The position numbers and the translations under genes are program-made. DNA of 64,000 nucleotides from Cytophagaceae bacterium (GTDB taxonomy: Bacteria > Bacteroidota > Bacteroidia > Cytophagales > Spirosomataceae): positions 41,767 through 105,766 of the forward strand of contig CANFVE010000003.1 of assembly GCA_947450365.1 (NCBI GenBank). The letters are read 5' to 3'. The notes under the pieces are model-generated. The model was not told the DNA's origin. It searched no databases and saw only the letters and a program-made list of their open reading frames with translations. This document shows, one piece after another, positions 26,700 through 35,187 of this stretch; positions within the stretch are counted from its first letter, which is position 1, and each line of letters opens with the position of its first letter.

Positions 26700-27452
26700 A
26701 TGAAAAAGTTCGTCGTTACGGGGGCTGGTCAAGGAATCGGATTTGAAATTGTCAAACAATTGATAACTGATGGGCATTATGTCATTTGGAATGACATGGA
26801 TGAGCATGTGTTGCAAGATGCGAAAACACTATTGGATCATGCGGGGTTGCATCAGCACTCCGCGTTGTTGGCGGATGCTAGTTCTCCTGAATTTTTAGAA
26901 CAATTACAGGTTGAAATTCAGCAGAGCCCGGGAACCTTACATGGATGCGTGTGCAATGCGGGAATCACTACGTTTGGGAAATTCTGGGACTATCAGCCAG
27001 CTTCGATGGAGCGATTATTGCAAGTTAATCTCCAAGGAACTTTTTTTCTTGTTCAATGTATCGCGAAAATTTTACGTGGCTCAGGGATAAGGGGCTCGAT
27101 TGTGTTGACCTCCTCGGTGACGGGTCATCAGGCGCATCCTGATTTGGCCGCTTATGGGATGACAAAGGCCGCATTGAATCAATTGGCTCAAAATTTAGTC
27201 ATTGATCTATCGCCTGTGGGCATCCGAATTAACGCCGTTTCTCCGGGCGCAACGATTACTGAACGAACCTTACTTGACGAAGCCTATCAAGCCGAATGGG
27301 CCAAAATTACTCCCATGGGTGCAGCAGCCCAAGTGCATGATATCGCAAATGCTGTTTTATTCTTTTTATCAGATAAGTCCAAACATATTACGGGACAAAC
27401 ATTAATTGTCGATGGTGGATGGACTTCCATCAGCCCCCCTCCTAAGGCTTAA
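26700..27452 (+). CDS. SDR-family oxidoreductase
   Basis: A 250-residue short-chain dehydrogenase. The cofactor motif TGAGQGIG is at 7-14, the NAG motif in CVCNAGITT, the catalytic Ser in VLTSSVTGH and Tyr/Lys in AAYGMTKAAL (YxxxK intact), with the C-terminal GQTLIVDGGW. It lies 3 nt after the IlvD-type dehydratase, so the pair could oxidise an aldose (or a 2-keto-3-deoxy acid) and dehydrate its acid. Substrate is not readable from sequence. Its stop TAA shares the palindrome TTAA (27449-27452) with the stop of the converging dipeptidase gene, so the two operons end on each other with no terminator between. Confidence 0.82.
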   Translation: MKKFVVTGAGQGIGFEIVKQLITDGHYVIWNDMDEHVLQDAKTLLDHAGLHQHSALLADASSPEFLEQLQVEIQQSPGTLHGCVCNAGITTFGKFWDYQPASMERLLQVNLQGTFFLVQCIAKILRGSGIRGSIVLTSSVTGHQAHPDLAAYGMTKAALNQLAQNLVIDLSPVGIRINAVSPGATITERTLLDEAYQAEWAKITPMGAAAQVHDIANAVLFFLSDKSKHITGQTLIVDGGWTSISPPPKA

Positions 27453-28516
27453 GCCCAAACGCGGTTTAGAAAGCTAAGCCAATTTTGATGACAAATTTTT
27501 TGAATGTCCTGTACAGAATATCCGCGCTTTGATAAAAGTTCAGGTATTTTCTGTAAATCAGCAATGGTCTCAAGGTCTGATGGACATTGTTCTCTACCAA
27601 ATCCTCCGTCTAAATCAGTTCCTAGGCCCACATGGTTTGTATTACCGGCCAATTGGCATATATGATCCAAATGATCAATCATGTGAGCTAAGGTCAAGCC
27701 CGTATTTTGGGGTGTGGATTCTCCGCGAATCCAGTTAGGAATCATCATCCAAGCGTCTAAGGGCATTCCAATTACCGCGTTGCGAGCAAATAATTCTTTG
27801 AATTGAGCATCTGTGAACTGACGGTTGTGATCCACTAAGGCCCGAGAATTTTGATGACTCGCCCACACAGGCCCATCAAAATGTTCCATGGCTTCCCAAA
27901 AACTATCATCGCATAAATGCGTGGCATCTAAAATGATATTTAATTCCTTCATTTTAGCCAAAAGTTCTCTTCCCATCGGACCTAAACCTCCCGTGGCATT
28001 GGTGCCTTGCGCATATCGCCCAGGTCCATAATGAGCAGGTCCCAGGGCTCGAAGTCCATAAGCATGGGCGATTTCTAGGTATTCTAAAGAGACGATAGAA
28101 TCCGCTCCTTCCAAACTTAGTAGATAGCCTATTTTCTTTTTGGCATCTTTGCTTGATTCCCAATAATTTACATGTCCCTTTAATTCTTCCAAATTTCGGA
28201 TGGGCATTAATTCCCCCTCCCTTTCAAGGACCTTGTAATATGCTAATTGACCTTGTGTTTGTGCCCAGGCTTGTTCAGGTGAATTCCAGCCAGGTAAGGT
28301 GGAAGATTTATCCACATAGCGGGCGATTTGTGTGGCTACCACTAATCCGATGTTCCCTTTACGCAATTCTTCTAAGGAAACAGTGGCTTTTCCACGATCG
28401 GGTTTATCGGTTAAATTTTTTTCGCGATCGTTTATTTCTTGAATGCTAGCTCGTAAATCTCGATTCCATTCGAGGGCATTCATGCTTAAATCTAAATGGG
28501 CGTCGATGAGAAACAT
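27449..28516 (-). CDS. M19 family dipeptidase
   Basis: Zinc dipeptidase of the renal (membrane) dipeptidase family, 355 residues. Metal ligands are in place: His7 and Asp9 in IDAHLDLS, Glu136 in LSLEGADS, His200 in LDATHLCDD and His221 in WASHQNSR, plus GLGTDLDGG near 297-305. No signal peptide, so cytoplasmic, unlike the exported animal enzyme. Family members often cut dipeptides with a C-terminal D-residue. It is the last gene of the ten-gene fucose operon, one base after the D-threonine aldolase-like gene. Both favour D-amino acid chemistry, which suggests a linked activity that the fucose pathway itself does not need. Confidence 0.85.
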   Translation of the reverse strand: MFLIDAHLDLSMNALEWNRDLRASIQEINDREKNLTDKPDRGKATVSLEELRKGNIGLVVATQIARYVDKSSTLPGWNSPEQAWAQTQGQLAYYKVLEREGELMPIRNLEELKGHVNYWESSKDAKKKIGYLLSLEGADSIVSLEYLEIAHAYGLRALGPAHYGPGRYAQGTNATGGLGPMGRELLAKMKELNIILDATHLCDDSFWEAMEHFDGPVWASHQNSRALVDHNRQFTDAQFKELFARNAVIGMPLDAWMMIPNWIRGESTPQNTGLTLAHMIDHLDHICQLAGNTNHVGLGTDLDGGFGREQCPSDLETIADLQKIPELLSKRGYSVQDIQKICHQNWLSFLNRVWA

Positions 28517-28517
28517 T

Positions 28518-29600
28518 TTAAATATTTATTTTTCGATTTCTGGCTTTTACTTCCCAATGTCCGGTTAAGTTTTCATTTTCAATTACTTGTAAGGATTGAT
28601 GCAAGGCAACGGTTGGGCAAATATGATATGGAATCATTCGGATCACTTGGCCAATGGGGAGATGCTCATGCGATCCGACTTCCACAATGCCATGTTCTTC
28701 ACTTTGATTCAATAATTCCCATTCCGGATAGTCGATAAACCGAACGCGATTCTGAATTGGATTTTCAGGTGCTACAGATTTATGGCCTAAATCGATGCAA
28801 ATGGTGGTAGGGCTGGGTTTTGAGATGATTCTTGCCACGATTTCTACTGCAAAATCAATCGAATTTTCTGGATAAAGTTTTGCATATCCGGCATCGAAAA
28901 ACACAAATGTTCCTGGACTACATACATAAGTAGGATTTTGACAATGAACGATGAAACTTGGGGTTCCGCCTACAACCAATTCTATTTCTCGATCTAATTC
29001 AGCTACCAAATTCCGAAATGATTCTAAATCTTTATCAGCATGCGCTTTTCTCATGTCGATGTTTTCATCCCGAATGTGGCCATCATAGGCATGAAGTCCT
29101 TTTAAGGAGACATGGGATGCAGAATCAATGAATTGAATGAGATTAGATGCATGATCTGGTAAAATACCCGTCCGGTTCATACCTACATTTAGATCGATAA
29201 AGACGTGTAAATCAACATGTTGCTGCAGACAAATTCTTTGAATTTCTTCCGCTGCCTTTAAATCATCGATTAAGCAGGAAAATCGAGTATTGGGATACTG
29301 TTGAACTAGTTTGATAAATCTGGCCAATGTCGTTCCTGTGGCTTGCATAGACAACAAAACGTCCTTGGCATCGGAAATAGCTAATAATTCAGCTTCCGCG
29401 ATGGTCGCACATTTGAATTTGTAAATTCCCGCACGCATCATCATTTCATTGACTTCCTGCGTTTTATGCGTTTTGATGTGCGGTCTTAAGCGATCTGGAT
29501 TGTTATTTACCAACGCCAATACGTAGTCGATGTTTTTGGCTACAATTTCGGGATAGACAAGTAAGCCTGGACTTTCGATATGGCTAAAATCAAGGCTCAT
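28518..29600 (-). CDS. D-threonine aldolase / D-serine dehydratase-like PLP enzyme
   Basis: Fold-type III PLP enzyme of 360 residues (alanine racemase N-terminal domain plus the DSD1-like C-terminal domain). The Schiff-base lysine is in LRPHIKTHKT (Lys43), and the metal-binding His-x-Cys appears in PYHICPTVAL near residue 330. VFIDLNVGMNRTGI and GLHAYDGH fit the barrel. Known members split D-threonine to glycine and acetaldehyde or deaminate D-serine, needing a divalent metal. The frame sits 2 nt after the L-fucose dehydrogenase and 1 nt before the M19 gene. Its presence in a fucose operon is unexplained; a beta-hydroxy D-amino acid or a related aldol substrate is possible. Confidence 0.82.
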   Translation of the reverse strand: MSLDFSHIESPGLLVYPEIVAKNIDYVLALVNNNPDRLRPHIKTHKTQEVNEMMMRAGIYKFKCATIAEAELLAISDAKDVLLSMQATGTTLARFIKLVQQYPNTRFSCLIDDLKAAEEIQRICLQQHVDLHVFIDLNVGMNRTGILPDHASNLIQFIDSASHVSLKGLHAYDGHIRDENIDMRKAHADKDLESFRNLVAELDREIELVVGGTPSFIVHCQNPTYVCSPGTFVFFDAGYAKLYPENSIDFAVEIVARIISKPSPTTICIDLGHKSVAPENPIQNRVRFIDYPEWELLNQSEEHGIVEVGSHEHLPIGQVIRMIPYHICPTVALHQSLQVIENENLTGHWEVKARNRKINI

Positions 29601-29602
29601 GG

Positions 29603-30382
29603 TTAAATGGCACGGTCTAAATGTACATAGCCTCCGTCGACATGGATTAATTGTCCCGTCGTATGGCTTGATTTTTTCGATAATAAAAAGGCGACCATCG
29701 CTCCTAATTCTTCTTGGGTTGTCATTCGATTTCCTAAGGGTATTTTATCCGTTATCGATTTTAATTTTTCTTCTGGATTTTCCAAGGTCTTAATCCATTT
29801 GTCATACATGGGTGTATAGCATTCGGCCACGATGACTGAATTTACTCGGATTTCATAGGGCAATAATTCTACGGCCCATTCGCGGGTTAGGGCATTTCGA
29901 CCTCCATTGGAAGCCGCATAAGCGGATGTATTGCCTTGACCGGTTTCAGCGGTTTTTGAACCGATGTTGACTATGGCCCCTTTGCTTTTAATTAAATGAG
30001 GCAAACATGCTTGCGCCATTAAATAGTAATGGATTAAATTGGCATGTAAGGACGCCATAAATTTCTCATAGTTTCCGCTGGCTAATCCGACACCGTCATT
30101 GATCCCTGCATTGTTGACTAATCCGTCGATTTTACCAAACATGGTGAAAATTGTATCGACTACTTGTTGGCATTCCTCTGGATTACTTAATTCAGCCACA
30201 AAAGAAAATGCCTGTCCACCTGTGGCTTGGATTTTTTCGATACAACGTAAATTATCGGCTTCGTTTCTTCCCACAATGGCCACGATGGCTGATTCCAAGG
30301 CCAAACTTTCGCTGATTCCCTCCCCGATTCCTTTGGCACCTCCGGTGACGATGATAACCTTTTCTTTTAATCCTAAATTCAT
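29603..30382 (-). CDS. L-fucose dehydrogenase (SDR family) with YxxxN active site
   Basis: A 259-residue SDR that by context and by its tail (GGYVHLDRAI) is the likely L-fucose 1-dehydrogenase, giving L-fucono-lactone. It shows TGGAKGIG (13-20), NNAG (90-93), Asn114, Ser142 in NIGSKTA and Tyr155. The lysine normally four residues after Tyr is Asn159 here (SAYAASNGG; codon AAT on the minus strand near 29907). That Lys lowers the Tyr pKa in classical SDRs, so either another residue replaces it or the family uses a variant mechanism. Other parts of the fold are intact and the gene is not disrupted. Start ATG shares one base with the lactonase stop. Confidence 0.78.
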   Translation of the reverse strand: MNLGLKEKVIIVTGGAKGIGEGISESLALESAIVAIVGRNEADNLRCIEKIQATGGQAFSFVAELSNPEECQQVVDTIFTMFGKIDGLVNNAGINDGVGLASGNYEKFMASLHANLIHYYLMAQACLPHLIKSKGAIVNIGSKTAETGQGNTSAYAASNGGRNALTREWAVELLPYEIRVNSVIVAECYTPMYDKWIKTLENPEEKLKSITDKIPLGNRMTTQEELGAMVAFLLSKKSSHTTGQLIHVDGGYVHLDRAI

Positions 30383-31212
30383 TACAATTCAGTTTGATAC
30401 ACGTGTAAACAATTTTCTACTGTTATTTTTTTCTTCTCACTTGGACTTAAAGCTTCGATGCAATTCATAAACGTATTTTTCCAAGTCGCTAATTCACCCG
30501 CAACCAAAACGACAGGATAATCACTCCCAAACATCAATCGATCCGGGCCAAATACGTCCAGAGCCACATCCACGACCTCTTTTACCTCATCTTGCGTCCA
30601 ATTTGTCCAATCTGCTTCCGTGATGATACCTGAAATTTTTGCATACACATGCGGTAAGGATTTAAATCCTTGGATGTCTTTTTTCCATGACTGTATGTCC
30701 TTTGCTTTTAATGGAGCTTTGGCCATATGATCTAGAATAAGTACTTGATCAGAACATCTGGTGGCAAATTGGATACTTTCTGCTACTTGGTGTGGATAAA
30801 TTAAAATATCATAGCTAAAATCAAAGGCAGCTAAGGCCCGAACACCTGCTAAAAATGCCGGTCTTTGAAAAAATAAGGGATCTTTCTCTACTTGTATGAC
30901 ATGACGAAATCCTTTCATTTGTTCGAATTGGGCAAAATACGCTAAACGGTCTTCGATGTTTTTGGCTTGTAAATCGACCCAGCCAACTACGCCTTTGATA
31001 AAATCGTATTGTTCCGCTAAAGCCAACAAAAAGAGTGTTTCTTCCTCAGATGAATCAGCTTGAACTGCGATGCAGCCTTCAATGCCCTGTTCTTTGAAGA
31101 TGGGTTCGCTGAAATTCGGATAGAAATCGGCTCGAATTCTCGACATTTCAGGTGTAATCCAGGTATCTCGCTCTGGATCATAATTCCAAAAATGTTGATG
31201 CGAGTCGATCAT
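30382..31212 (-). CDS. L-fuconolactonase (amidohydrolase family)
   Basis: Hydrolyses L-fucono-1,4-lactone to L-fuconate, the second catalytic step of non-phosphorylating fucose breakdown. The 276-residue TIM-barrel protein starts MIDSHQHFWNYDP, the amidohydrolase HxH motif typical of fucono- and rhamnonolactonases, and ends with MFGSDYPV (catalytic Asp) about 50 residues from the C-terminus. LDHMAKAP lies in the centre, giving a further His. No signal peptide. It overlaps the FAH-family gene by 4 nt upstream and the dehydrogenase by 1 nt downstream. L-rhamnono- or 2-pyrone-type lactones are alternatives; the operon favours fucose. Confidence 0.85.
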   Translation of the reverse strand: MIDSHQHFWNYDPERDTWITPEMSRIRADFYPNFSEPIFKEQGIEGCIAVQADSSEEETLFLLALAEQYDFIKGVVGWVDLQAKNIEDRLAYFAQFEQMKGFRHVIQVEKDPLFFQRPAFLAGVRALAAFDFSYDILIYPHQVAESIQFATRCSDQVLILDHMAKAPLKAKDIQSWKKDIQGFKSLPHVYAKISGIITEADWTNWTQDEVKEVVDVALDVFGPDRLMFGSDYPVVLVAGELATWKNTFMNCIEALSPSEKKKITVENCLHVYQTEL

Positions 31213-32057
31213 TTCGTATAGTTTACTGCCACTTGTCTTTGTTCACCCAATCCATCCATACCCAAGCTTACTACATCCCCAGCCTTTAGAAATACAGGCG
31301 GTTTTAATCCTAAGCCTACTCCATGGGGAGTACCGGTGGAAATCACATCTCCTGGTAATAGGGTCATGAATTGGGAAATATAGGAAACGACTTGGGGGAC
31401 ATTGAAAATCAGTTGATTTGTATTACTCGTTTGAAGACGTTGGCCATTGACGTCCAACCACATGTTTAAATTGTGCACATCTTCTATTTCCTCTTTTGTT
31501 GCTAAAAAGGGTCCAAGTGGGGCAAAGGTATCGCAACCTTTTCCTTTCGACCAGTTTCCTCCGCGTTCTAATTGGAATTCACGTTCTGAATAGTCATTGT
31601 GTAAGCAATAGCCTGCGATGTAATCATATGCCTCATGTTCTTCCACGTAGGAAGCTTTTTTTCCAATGACTATCGCGAATTCCACTTCCCAATCCGTTTT
31701 TGTTGAATTTTTCGGAATGACCACCGCATCATTTGGTCCACTTAATGCAGATGTACTTTTGAAAAATAAGATGGGTTCTTCTGGAATGGCAGCCCCCGTT
31801 TCTTTGGCATGATCGGCATAATTCAGGCCTACACAAATAATTTTGGAAGGTCGTGCGACACAGGATCCTAGCCGTTCTGGGGAATGAATGATGGGTAAAT
31901 CCTTTGTTTCTAAAATTTCCTTTAAGCGGTTTAACCCATCAGAAGAAAAAAAATCCTCATTAAAATCCTGGAAATAGGCGGATACATCTAGATATTGGCC
32001 ATTGACCAAAACAGCTGGTTTTTCTTCATTCAACTTACCTAATCGAACTAATTTCAT
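31209..32057 (-). CDS. FAH-family 2,4-diketo-3-deoxy-L-fuconate hydrolase
   Basis: Fumarylacetoacetate-hydrolase-fold enzyme of 282 residues that would cleave the 2,4-diketo acid into pyruvate and lactate, the last step. The metal site is visible as Glu124 and Glu126 in TDWEVEFAIV and Asp155 in LHNDYSERE. VGLNYADHAKETG and STGTPHGVGLG are characteristic of the FAH branch that includes diketo-rhamnonate and diketo-fuconate hydrolases. Cytoplasmic, no signal peptide. Located between the SGNH hydrolase and the lactonase in the operon. A ureidoglycolate lyase-like activity is an alternative for the fold but has no support in the neighbourhood. Confidence 0.85.
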   Translation of the reverse strand: MKLVRLGKLNEEKPAVLVNGQYLDVSAYFQDFNEDFFSSDGLNRLKEILETKDLPIIHSPERLGSCVARPSKIICVGLNYADHAKETGAAIPEEPILFFKSTSALSGPNDAVVIPKNSTKTDWEVEFAIVIGKKASYVEEHEAYDYIAGYCLHNDYSEREFQLERGGNWSKGKGCDTFAPLGPFLATKEEIEDVHNLNMWLDVNGQRLQTSNTNQLIFNVPQVVSYISQFMTLLPGDVISTGTPHGVGLGLKPPVFLKAGDVVSLGMDGLGEQRQVAVNYTK

Positions 32058-32061
32058 ATGT

Positions 32062-32739
32062 TTATTTTAAATCTTTAATGACATTCCACATCGTTTCAGC
32101 TAAAAACTGATTTCCAGTCTCATTTAAATGGACCCGGTCAGTTGTTAATATGCCAGAGGCTTTATTCTCGATGTTGTATTTGGTTTCGTAGGCCAAAAAT
32201 TCTTTGCGCAAATCAATCAAAGGGCAAGCATTATCTGTGGCAATTTTCCGAATCATCCCCGAGAAAAAGTTAAGGTCTCCATCGTTCTCATTGGTGGCAT
32301 CAAATTTCTCACCAATGACGGTTGGCGTACAAATAACTACTTGACTACCAGCTTTTTGTATACGTTTAATTAAAGCATTGTAGAACCTTTCAAATTTGTC
32401 GGCATCGGTTCCTGTTCGCGAAGAAGTTTTGTGCCAAACATCATTGATTCCAATGTAAATGATCACGATATTGGGTTTTTTGGCCAAAACATCTTCTTCG
32501 TGTCGCAAATACAAATCATAAATCTTATTTCCGCCAATTCCAGCCCCGATAAGTTCATATTGAGATGAAAGGCCTTTTGAGGCAAGCATTTCGGTCATTT
32601 TGGTAATATAACCCGTTTTTCCAATGCCTGCTTGAGTAATGGAATCTCCAAAAAACACGATTCGGATTGGATTATCGGCTTTAAAACTTAACAAAGTGCT
32701 TGATAAAAATAAAAGAGCTGTAAATAGGTAATTTTTCAT
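32062..32739 (-). CDS. Exported SGNH/GDSL hydrolase
   Basis: A 225-residue esterase-type protein with a signal peptide (MKNYLFTALLFLSSTLLSFKA). All four SGNH blocks are seen: GDSIT with the nucleophile Ser (about 31-35), Gly in GAGIGGNK, Asn in IYIGINDVWH, and Asp/His in DRVHLNETG. These enzymes remove acyl groups from lipids or glycans. In a fucose operon, an attractive guess is removal of O-acetyl (or other acyl) groups from fucosylated glycans in the periplasm so that the fucosidase can act, but no motif proves it. Spacing of 3-4 nt on both sides places it firmly in the operon. Confidence 0.83.
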   Translation of the reverse strand: MKNYLFTALLFLSSTLLSFKADNPIRIVFFGDSITQAGIGKTGYITKMTEMLASKGLSSQYELIGAGIGGNKIYDLYLRHEEDVLAKKPNIVIIYIGINDVWHKTSSRTGTDADKFERFYNALIKRIQKAGSQVVICTPTVIGEKFDATNENDGDLNFFSGMIRKIATDNACPLIDLRKEFLAYETKYNIENKASGILTTDRVHLNETGNQFLAETMWNVIKDLK

Positions 32740-32742
32740 GGT

Positions 32743-33510
32743 TTAGTTGTTTAAGTAGACAAAACCCCCATCGATCGGATAATCGCAACCTGTCACAAAG
32801 GAGGCCTCATCCGAACATAAATAAAGGGCTAAATGGGCAATTTCAATGGGTTTCGCCATCCGACCAATGGGTTGAGTGGCAGATAATTTTTCAAACATTT
32901 CGGTTTGGTTGTCAGGATAATTTTTAGCAATAAATCCATCGACAAAAGGTGTATGGACGCGTGCAGGAGAGATGCAATTGCAGCGAATACCCTTTTTTAA
33001 ATAATCCTTCGCTACGGATTGTGTCATCGTGCGAATCGCTCCTTTGGACATGGAATAACCAAATCGGTCAGGAATTCCTACCGAGGAAGCTACCGAGGCC
33101 ATATTTAAAATAACCCCTTTATTTTGTGCCACCATGCCTGGAATGATGGCTTTCATGCAATGAAAGGCGCCTTTGACATTCACATCAAAAATCCGTTGGA
33201 AATCTTCTTCCGAAGTTGTTTCTAAGGTCCCAATTTGCGCGATTCCAGCATTATTGATTAAAATATCAATGGAACCAATTGATTTAATGGCATTGTCAAT
33301 GCTCATCGGTTTGGTGATATCCACCACATGTAGTTTTGATGTGGGTGAAATGGATTGCACTGCCTCTTTTGTTTCTGCACTGACGGGATTATCTAAATCA
33401 AATATGTGGATTTCTGCCCCTTGTTCGGCAAACAAAAGACTAATGGCACGTCCGATTCCGGAACCACCCCCTGTTATTACTACTTTTTTACCTTGTAATG
33501 AGAAAATCAT
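32743..33510 (-). CDS. 2-keto-3-deoxy-L-fuconate dehydrogenase (SDR)
   Basis: A 255-residue SDR expected to oxidise 2-keto-3-deoxy-L-fuconate at C4 to the 2,4-diketo acid with NAD. Motifs: TGGGSGIG (13-20), NNAG, Ser in NMASVASSVG and the intact YSMSK (YxxxK), then RCNCISPARVHTPFVDGF and a C-terminal VTGCDYPIDGGFV. The arrangement and tail resemble the Xanthomonas enzyme of this pathway. It lies between the UxaA-type dehydratase and the SGNH hydrolase. Context decides the substrate; by sequence alone other sugar-derived keto acids are possible. Confidence 0.8.
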   Translation of the reverse strand: MIFSLQGKKVVITGGGSGIGRAISLLFAEQGAEIHIFDLDNPVSAETKEAVQSISPTSKLHVVDITKPMSIDNAIKSIGSIDILINNAGIAQIGTLETTSEEDFQRIFDVNVKGAFHCMKAIIPGMVAQNKGVILNMASVASSVGIPDRFGYSMSKGAIRTMTQSVAKDYLKKGIRCNCISPARVHTPFVDGFIAKNYPDNQTEMFEKLSATQPIGRMAKPIEIAHLALYLCSDEASFVTGCDYPIDGGFVYLNN

Positions 33511-33519
33511 ATCGTTCGC

Positions 33520-35184
33520 TTATAAAGAAACCCCTCTTCGCCAAAACATAAAATCATCTTGACCTAAATCCATGGCTTTGGTAGATACATTTCCAGAGGC
33601 AAGGTCAATGACATATTCTAAAATCTCTTCGCCCATTTCTTCCACCGTTTTTTCACCAGAAATGATGGGTCCACAGTTGATATCAATAATTTCTGGTAAT
33701 TTTTCAGCGAGTCGAGTATTGGTTGATAATTTAACCATCGGACAAATCGGGTTACCTGTGGGGGTACCGAGTCCTGTCGTAAATAACTGAATTGTGGCAC
33801 CAGATCCAGCCATTCCCGTGGTGGCTAAAACGTCATTTCCGGGAGTACAAACTAAATTCAAACCTTTTTTGGTGACATATTGTCCATATCCTAAAGCATC
33901 CACAATCGGAGAAGAACCCGCTTTTTTCGCGGCTCCTGCGGATTTTATGGCATCGGTAATTAACCCATCCTTGATATTTCCTGGGGAAGGATTCATATCA
34001 AAACCAGCCCCTACGGCTTCTGCGCGTCTCGCATATTCCTTCATTAATTTTCCAAAATTATCTGCCACTTCATTCGTCACGGCTCGATTTTGTAATTCCT
34101 GCTCTACCCCACACAATTCTGGAAATTCGGCAATCATGACGGTTCCCCCTAGTGCAACCAATAAATCGGCCGTATGGCCAATGGCTGGATTTGCCGAAAT
34201 GCCTGAAAAGCCATCAGAACCTCCACATTTTACTCCTAAACGTAATTTAGATAAGGGAGCAGGTTTTCGTTCGATTTTATTTATTTCGACGATTCCCTCA
34301 AATGTCTTTAAAATCACATCGCCTAACATTTTTTCTACCCCACTTCCTTCGTCTTGTTGTTGCTCGAAAATGTATAGAGGTTTAGAGAAATTAGGATCCT
34401 TTTTCTTTAAATAGTCTTTAAATACGTCGATTTGAGAATGCTGACATCCTAGGCTTAGTACCGTAACACCACCAACGTTGGGGTTAACGCAATATCCCGT
34501 TAACAAGGAAACTAAATTTAAAGAATCATCCTTATTTTCTCCGCAGCCACTTTCATGTGTTAAAAACTTTATTCCATCCACATTCGGGAATAATGTACTT
34601 TTATTAACCAAAATTGAGTTTTTTTCCTTGGAAAATTGATCAATACTTGGTTTTTGTCCAGTTTCAAATTGGGATTTTAGTTTAATAACTTGTTCGGTAA
34701 ACGGATCATTTTTTTGAAACCCCAAGCCTTTAATGAAGGCATTTTTCAATAATTCGATGTTGCGGTTTTCACAAAATACTAACGGAATGACTAACCAGTA
34801 GTTCTGCGTTCCCACTTGCCCATCTGGTCGATGATAGCCCATGAAGGTTTTATCTTGCCATTTTTGAACATTTGGAGCCGTCCATTGATATTCTTTTGTT
34901 TTTCCTTCAAAATCTTGGGAAGCATGATGCAAATTAAAGGTATGAATGAGTCCTCCTTTGGCAATATCTTGGCTAGCTAAACCAACCAATACTCCATACA
35001 TAAACGCTTTTCCATTTTTAGGAATGGCTTCTGTGGTAAATTTATGTTTGGCCGCAATATCCTCTTGCAGCGTAATTGAATTACCATGGTGTTCAATGAC
35101 GGTACCTGCCTTTAAATCTTGCAATGCGACTAATAAGTTGTCAGTCGGGTTAATCTGTAAAAATGTTTTCCTTGTGGTTATCAT
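33520..35184 (-). CDS. UxaA/altronate dehydratase-family sugar-acid dehydratase
   Basis: A 554-residue dehydratase with an N-terminal SAF domain (about 1-90, including KAGTVIEHHGN and the GLIHTFNLHHA end) fused to a UxaA catalytic domain. The catalytic part has GYHRPDGQVGTQNY, HESGCGENKDD, LSLGCQHSQ and GVKCGGSDGFSGI, whose cysteines can hold iron. Classical members dehydrate D-altronate or galactarate. Here the operon needs an L-fuconate dehydratase between lactonase and keto-acid dehydrogenase, and this is the only dehydratase inside it, so L-fuconate is the inferred substrate. Xanthomonas uses an unrelated enolase-superfamily enzyme at this step. Full length and undamaged. Confidence 0.83.
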   Translation of the reverse strand: MITTRKTFLQINPTDNLLVALQDLKAGTVIEHHGNSITLQEDIAAKHKFTTEAIPKNGKAFMYGVLVGLASQDIAKGGLIHTFNLHHASQDFEGKTKEYQWTAPNVQKWQDKTFMGYHRPDGQVGTQNYWLVIPLVFCENRNIELLKNAFIKGLGFQKNDPFTEQVIKLKSQFETGQKPSIDQFSKEKNSILVNKSTLFPNVDGIKFLTHESGCGENKDDSLNLVSLLTGYCVNPNVGGVTVLSLGCQHSQIDVFKDYLKKKDPNFSKPLYIFEQQQDEGSGVEKMLGDVILKTFEGIVEINKIERKPAPLSKLRLGVKCGGSDGFSGISANPAIGHTADLLVALGGTVMIAEFPELCGVEQELQNRAVTNEVADNFGKLMKEYARRAEAVGAGFDMNPSPGNIKDGLITDAIKSAGAAKKAGSSPIVDALGYGQYVTKKGLNLVCTPGNDVLATTGMAGSGATIQLFTTGLGTPTGNPICPMVKLSTNTRLAEKLPEIIDINCGPIISGEKTVEEMGEEILEYVIDLASGNVSTKAMDLGQDDFMFWRRGVSL

Positions 35185-35187
35185 TTT

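Noticed and set aside
33794..34414. 206-codon plus-strand open frame opposite the UxaA-type dehydratase
   Set aside because: Long, but antisense to a gene with clear motifs; the translation is proline/serine-rich with no recognisable fold.
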